Assembly: GCF_023218075.1 (NCBI RefSeq) | Contig: NZ_JALPTB010000056.1 | Span: forward strand, 1-42,724 | DNA length: 42,724 nucleotides | From: Rhodococcus sp. HM1 | GTDB taxonomy: Bacteria > Actinomycetota > Actinomycetes > Mycobacteriales > Mycobacteriaceae | Reading direction: 5' to 3' | Shown here: positions 1 through 8,254 of the stretch, piece after piece | Numbering within the stretch: position 1 is the first letter of the stretch | How the letters are laid out: the number at the start of each line of letters is the position of its first letter | Position numbers and translations under genes: made by a program | The notes under the pieces: model-generated | What the model was told of the DNA's origin: nothing | Databases searched by the model: none | Seen by the model: only the letters and a program-made list of their open reading frames with translations

Positions 1-1257
1 TTCCAGTACTGGCTCAAGCTCACCGCGGTCGCGCTGCCGGCGCTGGTACTCACCCTGCATTTCCTCGCCCACGACCGGGTCCTGACCGAGGCGGTGCCGC
101 CGACCGTCACCGATCGCACCACCGTCGACATCACCACCGATGTGATCGTGCAGGTGGGGGAGCCGCTGCAGGTCGACGTCACCGGGCACATCGACGGCCG
201 GCCGGTCGCCGGTCCGGTGCTGCTCGCGCCGGGCCAGCACGAGCTGTCGTCGGGAACCGAGCTCGTGCTCGCCGCCGGCTCGCCCGTTCCGGTCGTTGCG
301 GGTGCGCCGCCGGACAACGACTCGTGGGCCTCACCCGGAAACGGATTCGGCGGGGACTACCCGATGTTCCAGGTGTACTCGCTGATCCTCGCGACGTTCC
401 TCGGCACGATGGGCCTGCCGCACGTGCTCGTGCGGTTCTACACCAACCCCGACGGCCGCACCGCGCGGATGACCTCGCTCGCCGTGATCGCCCTGGTCGG
501 CATGTTCTACCTGTTCCCGACGCTGCTCGGCGTCTTCGCGCGACTGTATGTGCCCCAGCTGCTCATCACCGGACGCTCGGACGCGGCGGTTCTGCTGCTG
601 CCCGGATCGGTGCTGAGCGGGTGGGGTGGGCAGCTGCTGGCCGCGCTCGTCGCCTCGGGTGCGATCGCTGCGTTCCTGTCCACGTCGTCGGGCCTGCTGG
701 TCAGCGTCGCGGGCGTGCTGTCGACGGATGTGCTGCGCGGCCGGGTCCGGGACTTCCGGATCGCGGCGGTGCTCGCCGGGATCGTGCCGCTCGCGTTGTC
801 GCTGTCGGTGACGTCGCTGGACCTGTCGCGTTCGGTGGGCCTGGTGTTCGCGGTGGCGGCGTCGACGCTGTGCCCGCTGCTGATCCTGGGTATCTGGTGG
901 CGGGGCCTCACCGCGGCCGGGGCCGCCGCGGGGATGGTGCTCGGCGGGCTGGTGTCCGGGATCGCCGCGATGGTGGTGGTGCTCGCCCCCATCGATCCGG
1001 ATCGCGGCGGCTGGCCGGCGGTGCTCGTCGGCTACCCGGCCGCGGTGAGTGTGCCGCTGGCGTTCCTGGCGATGGTGCTGGTCTCCCTCGCCACCCGCCG
1101 GTCGGTTCCCGCGGATGTGGGGCGCACCTTCTCGCGCATGCACGTCCCGGAACGGCTCGGCATGGGCCGCGACCGTGAGATCGGCGCATTCGGTGCGGGC
1201 ACGTCCGGTGCCGATAAATCCGTTTCGGGGGATCGGACGCGCCGTTCGTCGCGGTGA
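1..1257 (+). CDS. Solute:sodium symporter (cation/acetate symporter-like), 5'-truncated by window edge
   Basis: The reading frame is open from base 1, so the N-terminal part of the protein lies outside the window. The visible part has hydrophobic helices and the signature LGTMGLPHVLVRFYTNP, which matches the TAGLPHVLMRFYTVP segment of the complete symporter at 1735-3372. The family (SSS; ActP/MctC group) moves acetate, propionate or pyruvate inward with sodium or protons. Unlike the second symporter it carries a polar, probably extracytoplasmic insert (roughly codons 30-115) before the conserved helix. The C-terminus is a polar cytoplasmic tail. It sits 121 bp upstream of the DUF485 gene in the same direction, the usual cluster of two symporters around a DUF485 protein. 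The substrate cannot be read from sequence; family assignment is firm. Confidence 0.85.
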   Translation, partial: FQYWLKLTAVALPALVLTLHFLAHDRVLTEAVPPTVTDRTTVDITTDVIVQVGEPLQVDVTGHIDGRPVAGPVLLAPGQHELSSGTELVLAAGSPVPVVAGAPPDNDSWASPGNGFGGDYPMFQVYSLILATFLGTMGLPHVLVRFYTNPDGRTARMTSLAVIALVGMFYLFPTLLGVFARLYVPQLLITGRSDAAVLLLPGSVLSGWGGQLLAALVASGAIAAFLSTSSGLLVSVAGVLSTDVLRGRVRDFRIAAVLAGIVPLALSLSVTSLDLSRSVGLVFAVAASTLCPLLILGIWWRGLTAAGAAAGMVLGGLVSGIAAMVVVLAPIDPDRGGWPAVLVGYPAAVSVPLAFLAMVLVSLATRRSVPADVGRTFSRMHVPERLGMGRDREIGAFGAGTSGADKSVSGDRTRRSSR

Positions 1258-1378
1258 GTCGACCGCTCGGCGCACGACACGACAGCTCGGCGTGCGATCG
1301 GACCGCACTCCTTATGCGTGTGACCGTCGTCTCATTACCGTCTGTTCTCACTACAACTCACAAACCGAGGAGTCGGCA

Positions 1379-1738
1379 GTGACCACAGTCAAGAGTGGGC
1401 TCGACGCGCCGGTACGGCGCGAACCCACACCCCAGGACTTCGTAGCCATGCAAGCGAGCCCGGAATTCCAGGAATTGCGTAGCCGGTTGCGGCGGTTCGT
1501 GTTCCCGGTGACGGTGTTCTTCCTCGCCTGGTACGGGGTCTACGTGCTGCTCGCGACGTACGCCGCCGACTTCATGGCGACGAAGGTGATCGGCAACATC
1601 AATCTCGGCTTGATCCTGGGCTTCGGTCAGTTCGTGACGACGTTCGTGATCACCGCCCTCTACGTGAAATTCGCAGGACGCGAGCTCGATCCTCGGTCCG
1701 CCGCGATCCGTGAAGAGCTGGAAGGACCGGCACAGTGA
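1379..1738 (+). CDS. DUF485 inner-membrane protein, symporter partner
   Basis: A 119-aa protein starting at GTG 1379 behind GAGGAG at 1367-1372, 6 nt away. It has a polar N-terminus with PQDFVAMQASPEFQELRSRL, the typical DUF485 entry motif, then two hydrophobic helices (about residues 38-58 and 72-95) and a charged tail. DUF485 proteins are almost always encoded next to ActP-type symporters and are thought to assist them at the membrane; their exact role is unknown. The stop codon overlaps the GTG of the downstream symporter by 4 bp, so the two are translationally coupled. Confidence 0.88.
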   Translation: MTTVKSGLDAPVRREPTPQDFVAMQASPEFQELRSRLRRFVFPVTVFFLAWYGVYVLLATYAADFMATKVIGNINLGLILGFGQFVTTFVITALYVKFAGRELDPRSAAIREELEGPAQ

Positions 1739-3372
1739 CCGTTCTCGCGCAGAGTGGGACCGCCGATGTCGGCAACCCGCTGATCAACATCGCGATCTTC
1801 GTCGCGTTCGTCGTCGTCACCATGGGCCTGGTCATCAAGGCCAGCCGCACCACCAAGAAGGCCTCGGACTTCTACACCGGCGGCGGCCAGTTCTCCGGCC
1901 CGCAGAACGGTTTCGCGATCGCCGGTGACTACCTGTCGGCCGCGTCGTTCCTCGGAATCGCCGGTGCCATCGCCGTGTACGGCTACGACGGCTTCCTGTA
2001 CTCCATCGGCTTCCTCGTCGCGTGGCTCGTCGCGCTGCTGCTCGTCGCCGAACTCCTGCGCAACACAGGGCGTTTCACGATGGCCGACGTGTTGAGCTTC
2101 CGGCTCAAGCAGCGGCCGGTGCGCATGGCCGCGGCGCTGTCCACCCTCGCGGTCTCGCTGTTCTACCTGCTCGCCCAGATGGCCGGTGCCGGTGGCCTGG
2201 TCGCGCTGCTGCTCGACATCCACGACAAGGCCGGTCAGGCGATCGTCGTCGCGGTCGTCGGTGTGCTCATGATCGTGTACGTGCTCATCGGCGGCATGAA
2301 GGGCACCACCTACGTGCAGATGGTCAAGGCCGTCCTGCTCGTCGCCGGCGCCGCGATCATGTTCGTCCTCGTGCTGTTCGCCGTGCGCGGCAACTTCTCC
2401 CAGCTGCTCGCCGACGCGCAGGCCATGGCGTCGAACTCCTCGGACGCGGCGGTCGCCGGTCGCGACATCCTCGCTCCGGGCGCGAAGTACGGCATCAGCG
2501 ACATGACCCGCATCGACTTCGTCTCGCTCGGTATCGCCCTGGTGCTCGGCACCGCCGGCCTGCCGCACGTGCTCATGCGCTTCTACACGGTGCCGACCGC
2601 GAAGGAAGCCCGCCGCTCGGTGACCTGGGCGATCGCGCTCATCGGTGCCTTCTATCTGTTCACCCTGGTCCTCGGCTACGGTGCCGCGAAGCTGGTCGGC
2701 CCGGACGTCATCCTGAACGCCCCCGGTAAGGAGAACGCGGCGGCTCCGCTGCTGGCCTTCGAACTCGGCGGCACCCTGTTCCTGGCGATCATCTCCGCGG
2801 TCGCGTTCGCCACGATCCTCGCGGTCGTCGCGGGTCTGGCGATCACCGCGTCGGCGTCCTTCGCCCACGACATCTACGCCAGTGTCATCAAGCGCGGCAA
2901 CGCAACCGAGGACGAGCAGGTGCGGGTCTCGCGCATCACCGTCGTCGTCATCGGCCTGATGTCGATCGTGCTGGGCATCCTGGCGATGGGCCAGAACATC
3001 GCCTTCCTGGTCGCCCTCGCGTTCGCGGTCGCCGCCTCGGCGAACCTGCCGACGCTGCTGTACTCGCTGTTCTGGAAGAAGTTCAACACCACCGGCGCAC
3101 TGTTCAGCATCTACGGCGGTCTGATCAGCTGCCTGCTGCTGATCGTGTTCTCCCCGGCCGTGTCCGGCAAGCCGTCGTCGATGTTCCCGAACGCCGACTT
3201 CGCGCTGTTCCCGCTGTCGAACCCCGGCATCGTGTCCATCCCGCTGGCCTTCGTCCTCGGCATCGTCGGCACCTACGTCGGCCGCCGCAAGGTGGAGGAT
3301 CCGTTCAAGCAGGCCGAGATGGAGGTCCGCTCGCTCACCGGTGTCGGTGTCGAGAAGGCGGTCGCCCACTAG
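1735..3372 (+). CDS. Cation/monocarboxylate symporter (ActP/MctC type)
   Basis: A complete 545-aa SSS-family symporter, close to the usual length of ActP/MctC. It starts with GTG overlapping the DUF485 stop. Multiple transmembrane helices are evident, with the conserved FYTGGGQFSGPQNGFAIAGD segment near the first helix, an AGLPHVLMRFYTVP motif in the middle and a polar C-terminal tail. Known members import acetate, propionate or pyruvate. Context suggests one transcription unit with the DUF485 gene and possibly the upstream symporter, ended by the hairpin at 3413-3448. Whether the two symporters differ in substrate cannot be told from sequence. Confidence 0.9.
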   Translation: MTVLAQSGTADVGNPLINIAIFVAFVVVTMGLVIKASRTTKKASDFYTGGGQFSGPQNGFAIAGDYLSAASFLGIAGAIAVYGYDGFLYSIGFLVAWLVALLLVAELLRNTGRFTMADVLSFRLKQRPVRMAAALSTLAVSLFYLLAQMAGAGGLVALLLDIHDKAGQAIVVAVVGVLMIVYVLIGGMKGTTYVQMVKAVLLVAGAAIMFVLVLFAVRGNFSQLLADAQAMASNSSDAAVAGRDILAPGAKYGISDMTRIDFVSLGIALVLGTAGLPHVLMRFYTVPTAKEARRSVTWAIALIGAFYLFTLVLGYGAAKLVGPDVILNAPGKENAAAPLLAFELGGTLFLAIISAVAFATILAVVAGLAITASASFAHDIYASVIKRGNATEDEQVRVSRITVVVIGLMSIVLGILAMGQNIAFLVALAFAVAASANLPTLLYSLFWKKFNTTGALFSIYGGLISCLLLIVFSPAVSGKPSSMFPNADFALFPLSNPGIVSIPLAFVLGIVGTYVGRRKVEDPFKQAEMEVRSLTGVGVEKAVAH

Positions 3373-3412
3373 AGACAGTCGCCCCCAGGAGAACCCTGGC
3401 GGCGAACCCCTT

Positions 3413-3448
3413 CGGTGCCGCGCTCCCACACCCGGGAGCGCGGCACCG
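3413..3448 (+). terminator. Strong hairpin terminator after the symporter operon
   Basis: A perfect 15-bp inverted repeat (3413-3427 with 3434-3448) around a 6-nt loop, 40 bp after the symporter stop and 60 bp before the stop of the convergent amidase gene. There is no clear T-run, as is common in high-GC actinobacteria. It may serve both converging transcripts. Confidence 0.8.
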
Positions 3449-3508
3449 TCGCGTTGCGGGTTCCCTGCTGTTCCGGTTCTGCCACTGCGCAACCGGCAGT
3501 TCGAGGAC

Positions 3509-4504
3509 CTACTGCGCAGCCGGAAGTTCGAGGAACGTGAAGGGGGCGGTGTCGACGAACCGATCCGTGACGTTGCCGCCGAGCCCACCCTCGAGTGCGG
3601 TGTCGCCGAGCAGATCGAGCTTGCGCGCCGGCGCACCCTCGGTGAAATCCAGCTCGGAGAGGTCGACCCACAGGACGTTCGGGCGCGTCGTCGACGCGAA
3701 CACGTAGCGCTTGCCGGTCAGGTCACCCACGGTCTGCCAGATCGTCTGTGACGCATAGGGTTTGTCCGGATCCGGAACCCGGAACGGCTGCGCCGCATTG
3801 CGGATGACACTGAACATCCCGGCGACGGCCTCCACCCCGCTCTCGGGTTCGGGAAGCCGGCCGACGTAATAGGCGGCGCGGGCGAACCTGTCGGCGGCGT
3901 CCGTGGTACCGGGCAACGGCTTGTCGCCACCGAATCCCTCGACCTCGCGGAGCAGTTCGAGCTGCTTGTCGTAGGTCGGTGAATTCGTCATCACCTGATA
4001 GCTGCGGTCGTGCCAGACGGTGGCCTTGCCGTCGACGTACTCGACGATCGCCGAATCACCCGTCGCATCGTCCAGTGCGAGGTGCACCGTGGGCACCTCG
4101 CCGGTGGCCGGGTCGCCGAGAGGAACGACCTGCACCTCGGTCTGCTCGATCCACGCCGCCGCCTCCGCGACCGTGGCGAAGTTGTCCAGGAAGTACTGCA
4201 TCCACACAGCCATGCTCAGCGCCGGCCGGGACGGGTCGTAGGTTCCGTAGTCCGACTCCGCGAGCCAGAGGATGTGTCCCGACAGGCCGGCCTCGTTCAT
4301 GCCGTCGACGGTCATCATGTCGAAGGCCGCGGCGACGACGCTGCCGAACTTCGACGTCCAGGTCAACGAGCCGCCGACGCCGTCCCGCCGGTCGATTCCG
4401 CGCGGCAGGGACCACAGATTCGTCCCCGTGTCGCGGTGATAGTCCATGTTGCGGCCGACGAGTACCGATCCCGCCGCATCCGGCCACACGACCCTGGTGC
4501 ACAT
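3509..4504 (-). CDS. Linear amide C-N hydrolase, choloylglycine hydrolase (Ntn) family
   Basis: A 331-aa protein. The start was set at ATG 4504 because it gives Met-Cys-Thr-Arg: in this family Cys2 becomes the N-terminal nucleophile once Met1 is removed. A purine-rich AGAGAGAAG lies just upstream. Conserved family features are visible: VGRNMDYH after the nucleophile, GMNEAGLSGH, and NSPTYDKQL, which is the conserved Asn-Ser-Pro/Phe region. Relatives hydrolyse penicillin V, conjugated bile acids or N-acyl homoserine lactones, so quorum-signal or antibiotic amide cleavage is possible, but the substrate cannot be chosen here. No signal peptide is seen. The gene stands alone, convergent with the symporter operon. 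Confidence 0.85.
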   Translation of the reverse strand: MCTRVVWPDAAGSVLVGRNMDYHRDTGTNLWSLPRGIDRRDGVGGSLTWTSKFGSVVAAAFDMMTVDGMNEAGLSGHILWLAESDYGTYDPSRPALSMAVWMQYFLDNFATVAEAAAWIEQTEVQVVPLGDPATGEVPTVHLALDDATGDSAIVEYVDGKATVWHDRSYQVMTNSPTYDKQLELLREVEGFGGDKPLPGTTDAADRFARAAYYVGRLPEPESGVEAVAGMFSVIRNAAQPFRVPDPDKPYASQTIWQTVGDLTGKRYVFASTTRPNVLWVDLSELDFTEGAPARKLDLLGDTALEGGLGGNVTDRFVDTAPFTFLELPAAQ

Positions 4505-4664
4505 GTCTTCTCTCTTTCCCGCCCGCCGGGCACATGCGTATCGAATAGGTTGGGAACATCGAGGGGCGTATTCGACTGTGGCACATTCGCCACCGGCGCC
4601 GGGCGAAACGGCGCGAACCGTCACCCGGCGTCGGTGTTGAAGGCGTAGGAGAAGCTGTCGAGAT

Positions 4665-5768
4665 CTAACCGAGGCGCGGCGGCGCCGTGCGGTACGTCGC
4701 GGGGGTGGCGCTGAGCCGGATCGGGTTGGCGATCTGGCGGAGCGGAGCGTCCCGGTCCGGATCGTCGATCGACACGACCGGCGACAGGCCGAGGCGCTCG
4801 GCGAGGGCGACGGCGTCGGCGATGTCGTTGAGCGGCCCGCACGGCACGCGTGCCGCGGTGAGGGCGTCGAACCAGGCGTCGGCGGTGTTCGTCGACAGCA
4901 GTTCGTCGAGGATCTTCGTCAGTTCCTCGCGGTTCGCGACGCGTGCGGTGTTCGTCGTGAACCGGTCGTCGGATGCGAGTTCGGGCGCCCCGAGAACCTC
5001 TACCAGCGAGGCGAACTGGCGGTCGTTGCCGACGGCGAGGACGAACGGCCGGTCCGCGGTGCTGAACACCTCGTAGGGTGCGATGCTCGGATGCCGGTTG
5101 CCCATGGCCTTCGGCACGACGTCGGCCGCCACATAGCCCGACGACTGGTTCGCCAGCGCCGACAGCAGCGACGACAGCAGGTTCACCTCGACGCGCTGGC
5201 CCTCACCGGTCCGGTCGCGGTGCCGGAGCGCGGCGAGAATGCCCAGCGCAGCGTGCATTCCGGTGATGACGTCGACGACCGCGACACCGACCTTGGTGGG
5301 GGTCGCCGGGTCGGGCCCGGTGATGCTCATCAATCCGCCGACCGCCTGGATGAGCAGGTCGTAGCCGGGCAGGTTGTTGTTGCCGCCGAACCCGGTGATC
5401 GAGCAGTACACGATGTCGGGGTTGAGTTCGCGGGCCTGCTCGTAGCCGAGGCCGAGCCGATTCATCGTGCCGGGCAGGAAGTTCTCGACGACGACGTCGG
5501 CGCGGGCGACGAGGTTACGGGCCTCGTCGAGCCCCGCCTCGGTGGTCAGGTCGATCGACACCGACCGCTTGTTCCGGTTGACACCCAGGAAGTACGTCGA
5601 CTCGTCGCCGACCCACGGCGGACCCCAGTGTCGGGTGTCGTCGCCGAAGCCCGGGCGTTCGACCTTGACGACCTCCGCCCCGAGGTCGGCGAGCAGCATC
5701 GTGGCGTAGGGGCCGGCGAGCACGCGACCGAAGTCGGCGATCACCAGCCCCTCCAATGCCCCTGTCAC
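4665..5768 (-). CDS. CaiB/BaiF (class III) CoA transferase, probable glutarate CoA-transferase
   Basis: A 367-aa protein starting at GTG 5768, which overlaps the stop of the upstream acyl-CoA dehydrogenase by 4 bp. It begins with the classic family III sequence GLVIADFGRVLAGPYATMLL and has LGAEVVKVERPGFGDDTR, NRNKRSVSIDL, the VVENFLPGTM segment and GYDLLIQAVGGLMSITG. These enzymes move CoA between acids through an aspartyl-anhydride intermediate. Pairing with a glutaryl-CoA-dehydrogenase-like gene suggests a succinyl-CoA:glutarate CoA-transferase supplying glutaryl-CoA. This is an inference from context; the family itself is certain. Confidence 0.88.
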   Translation of the reverse strand: MTGALEGLVIADFGRVLAGPYATMLLADLGAEVVKVERPGFGDDTRHWGPPWVGDESTYFLGVNRNKRSVSIDLTTEAGLDEARNLVARADVVVENFLPGTMNRLGLGYEQARELNPDIVYCSITGFGGNNNLPGYDLLIQAVGGLMSITGPDPATPTKVGVAVVDVITGMHAALGILAALRHRDRTGEGQRVEVNLLSSLLSALANQSSGYVAADVVPKAMGNRHPSIAPYEVFSTADRPFVLAVGNDRQFASLVEVLGAPELASDDRFTTNTARVANREELTKILDELLSTNTADAWFDALTAARVPCGPLNDIADAVALAERLGLSPVVSIDDPDRDAPLRQIANPIRLSATPATYRTAPPRLG

Positions 5769-6952
5769 CGGAAGGCTGCCTCTCCGGTCAGGGCCTTGCC
5801 GATGGTCAGCTGGTGGACCTCGGAGGTGCCCTCGTAGGTCAGCACCGATTCGAGGTTGTTGGCGTGCCGGATGACGGGGTATTCGAGGGTGATGCCGTTC
5901 GCACCCAGGATGGTCCGGCACTCGCGGGCGACCGCGATGGCTTCGCGGACGTTGTTGAGCTTGCCCAGACTGACCTGCTCGGGGGCGATCTCGCCGCGGT
6001 CCTTCATCCGTCCGAGGTGGTAGGCGAGCAGATGGCCCTTGCCGACCTCGAGCGCCATGTCGGCGATCTTGGCCTGGGTGAGCTGGTAGCCGGCGAGCGG
6101 CTTGTCGAACACCTCGCGGGACTGCGAGTACTCGATCGCGGTCTCGAGGCAGTCGCGGGCCGCGCCGATCGCACCGAAGACGATGCCGAAGCGGGCCTCG
6201 CCGAGAGAGGTCAGCGGTCCGCGCAGGCCCTTGGCCTTCGGCAGCATCGCCGAGGCCGGCAGGCGCACGCCGTCGAGGACGAGTTCCGAGGTGACCGAGG
6301 CGCGCAGCGACAGCTTGGAGTGGATCTCCGGGGCGGAGAAGCCGGGGGTGTCGGTGGGGACGACGAAGCCGCGGATGCCCTTGGCGCCCTCCTCGAGGTC
6401 GGTCTGAGCCCACACGACGGCGACGTCGGCAACGGACCCGTTGGTGATCCACATCTTGGTGCCGTTGAGGATCCAGTCGTCACCGTCGCGCTTGGCGTTG
6501 GTGCGCATCCCGGCCGGGTTGGAGCCGAAGTCCGGCTCGGTCAGGCCGAAGCAGCCGATGGCCTCGCCGGCGGCCATGCGGGGGAGCCATTCCTGCTTCT
6601 GCTCCTCGCTGCCCCAGTGGTGGATGGAGAACATCGCCAGCGAGCCCTGCACCGAGACGAGGCTGCGAATACCGGAGTCGACGGCCTCGAGCTCGAGGCA
6701 GGCCAGGCCGTAGGCGGTGGCGCTCATGCCGGCGCAGCCGTAACCCTCGAGGTGCATGCCGAGCACGCCGAGCTGCCCGAGTTCCTTCGCCAGCTCACGT
6801 GCCGGGATCTTCGCTTCCTCGAACCACTGGGCCACGTGCGGACGGATGCGTTCGTTGCCGAACTTGCGAACGGTGTCGCGGATGTCGATCTCCTCCTGCT
6901 CGAGCAGGGAGTCGAGGGCGAAGAGCTGGGTCAGCGACTGGGGGTTGGACAT
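5765..6952 (-). CDS. gcdH: Acyl-CoA dehydrogenase, probable glutaryl-CoA dehydrogenase
   Basis: A 395-aa FAD flavoprotein. The start is ATG 6952, behind GGAGAGAG, rather than an ATG 33 bp upstream that lies inside the operator repeats. It carries VDSGIRSLVSVQ, which keeps the Arg and Ser that bind the distal carboxylate in glutaryl-CoA dehydrogenases, GCFGLTEPDFGSNP, NGTKMWITNG, and YEGTSEVH with the catalytic Glu. The known reaction is oxidative decarboxylation of glutaryl-CoA to crotonyl-CoA, in glutarate, lysine or tryptophan catabolism. It is first in a two-gene operon with the CoA transferase. It diverges from a LacI-type gene, with four operator-like repeats just upstream, so substrate-responsive repression is likely. 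Confidence 0.82.
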   Translation of the reverse strand: MSNPQSLTQLFALDSLLEQEEIDIRDTVRKFGNERIRPHVAQWFEEAKIPARELAKELGQLGVLGMHLEGYGCAGMSATAYGLACLELEAVDSGIRSLVSVQGSLAMFSIHHWGSEEQKQEWLPRMAAGEAIGCFGLTEPDFGSNPAGMRTNAKRDGDDWILNGTKMWITNGSVADVAVVWAQTDLEEGAKGIRGFVVPTDTPGFSAPEIHSKLSLRASVTSELVLDGVRLPASAMLPKAKGLRGPLTSLGEARFGIVFGAIGAARDCLETAIEYSQSREVFDKPLAGYQLTQAKIADMALEVGKGHLLAYHLGRMKDRGEIAPEQVSLGKLNNVREAIAVARECRTILGANGITLEYPVIRHANNLESVLTYEGTSEVHQLTIGKALTGEAAFR

Positions 6953-6973
6953 GACTCTCTCCGGGGGTCGAGG

Positions 6974-7017
6974 AACGTTTGTCATAACGTTTGCGAGAAC
7001 GTTTGCACGAACGATTG
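6974..7017 (+). promoter_or_regulatory. Four-copy operator-like repeat array, 12-bp period
   Basis: AACGTTTG occurs at 6974, 6986 and 6998, and AACGATTG at 7010: four copies spaced exactly 12 bp. On the other strand the unit reads GCAAACGTT. Its core AACGTT is itself palindromic with a central CG, the usual style of LacI/GalR operators. The array sits in the gap between gcdH and the lacI-type gene, so it probably binds that regulator and controls both directions. Confidence 0.7.
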
Positions 7018-7096
7018 CGTGCCCTACGCTAAGGGGCGTGCTCCGGGCTCGTCAACCCGGAACTCGAACTCGATGCGAAACGAGCAGGAGAGCCGA

Positions 7097-8104
7097 ATGT
7101 CCCGTCCCGACCGTGCGCCGACGCTCAAGGAGATCGCCGAGCGTGCCGGCGTGCACGTCTCGACGGCCTCCCGCGTGCTGCGCCAACCCGAACCCGTCGA
7201 CGGCTGGTCCGAATCGGCCCTGCGAGTGCGGGAGGTCGCGGCCGAGCTCGGCTACCGGCCGAATCTGTGGGCGGCGAGCCTGCGCACCCGCAAGACGACC
7301 ACGCTCGGCGTCGTCATGCCGCGGCTGACCGACGGGGTGGTCGCGACGACCTACCAGGGCATCGAAGAAGCCGCGACGAAGGCCGGGTACTCGGTCCTGC
7401 TGTCGAGCCCGCCCGACGACCTCGAGGCGCAGCGCCGTGCGATCACCCTGCTGGTCGGGCGGCAGGTGGACGGACTGTTGCTGAGCAGCCTGCACATTCC
7501 CGGACGCCCGTTCGTCGAGTCCCTGGGGCTCGGGCAGCTGCCGATCCTGACCGTGACCCGGCACGCCGACGCGGGACTGCCGTTCGTCGTCGGTGACGAC
7601 TACCGCGGCGGAGCGCTCGCCGCCCGGCACCTGCTCGATCGCGGCTACACCGACCTCGCGATCATCGCCGGTCCCGACCATGCGAGCACGGCCCGGGATC
7701 GGCGCGACGGCTTCCTCGACACCTTGCGCGAGGCGTCGGTGGAGGTTTCGGCCGACCGGATCGTCCCGTCGAGCTTCGACGTCTCCGGCGGTGTGGAAGC
7801 GGGCAGGGCGCTGCTCGACCGGACCGACCGGCCCCGCGCGATCTTCGCGGTCAGCGACACCATCGCCATCGGCATCCTCGGCGTCGCCCGCGACCTCGGG
7901 CTGTCCATCCCGGACGATCTCGCCGTCGTCGGCTACAACGACATTCCCGTCGTCGCGCAGCTGCCGGTTCCGTTGACCACGGTCCGCTCGCCCGCGCACG
8001 ACATCGGGGTCGCGGCCGTCCGCCGCCTGCTCGACCTGGTTCGCGACGGTGACGCCGAGTCGATGCGGCTGCCCGTGGAGCTGGTGGTACGCGCCTCGAG
8101 CTGA
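7097..8104 (+). CDS. LacI/GalR-family transcriptional regulator
   Basis: A 335-aa regulator with ATG 7097 behind AGGAG. The N-terminal HTH reads TLKEIAERAGVHVSTASRVL, with the hinge GYRPNLWAASLRTRKTTTLGVV. This is followed by the periplasmic-binding-protein-like effector domain, with VDGLLLSS, DDYRGGALAARHLLDRGY, AIFAVSDTIAIGIL and VVGYNDIPV. LacI regulators normally sense sugars, but some actinobacterial members sense acids or CoA esters. Its position, divergent from the glutaryl-CoA dehydrogenase and CoA transferase operon across a repeated operator, suggests it represses that operon and itself. The effector is unknown. An 8-bp stem with a T-run follows the gene. Confidence 0.9.
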   Translation: MSRPDRAPTLKEIAERAGVHVSTASRVLRQPEPVDGWSESALRVREVAAELGYRPNLWAASLRTRKTTTLGVVMPRLTDGVVATTYQGIEEAATKAGYSVLLSSPPDDLEAQRRAITLLVGRQVDGLLLSSLHIPGRPFVESLGLGQLPILTVTRHADAGLPFVVGDDYRGGALAARHLLDRGYTDLAIIAGPDHASTARDRRDGFLDTLREASVEVSADRIVPSSFDVSGGVEAGRALLDRTDRPRAIFAVSDTIAIGILGVARDLGLSIPDDLAVVGYNDIPVVAQLPVPLTTVRSPAHDIGVAAVRRLLDLVRDGDAESMRLPVELVVRASS

Positions 8105-8155
8105 TGCGATGCCGGGGCATGCGCAGGCGGGCTCCGTGTCGAATGTGCCTCCGTG

Positions 8156-8190
8156 ACGATGCGTGCCTTCGGCCGAGGTCGCATCGTTTT
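8156..8190 (+). terminator. Rho-independent terminator after the lacI-type gene
   Basis: ACGATGCG at 8156-8163 pairs with CGCATCGT at 8180-8187. Further pairing is possible inside (CCTTCGG with CCGAGG), and a short T-run covers 8187-8190. It is one of the few hairpins in the window with a recognisable T tract. Confidence 0.65.
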
Positions 8191-8198
8191 CGGAGCGA

Positions 8199-8204
8199 TA
8201 GGAT
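8199..8204 (+). promoter_or_regulatory. Probable -10 hexamer (TAGGAT) of the TetR gene
   Basis: TAGGAT fits the actinobacterial TANNNT -10 box and lies between the upstream terminator and the TetR start at 8255. This would give a leader of about 43 nt carrying GGAGG at 8238-8242. Confidence 0.45.
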
Positions 8205-8254
8205 GACCCGGCAACAACGGCGACCCGTTCGAATTGTGGAGGTGGACAGCGCGC

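Noticed and set aside
1660..3636. A 658-codon open frame antisense to the symporter
   Set aside because: Low-complexity Asp/Arg/Gly/Glu composition, no recognisable domain; it is a shadow of the real symporter gene.
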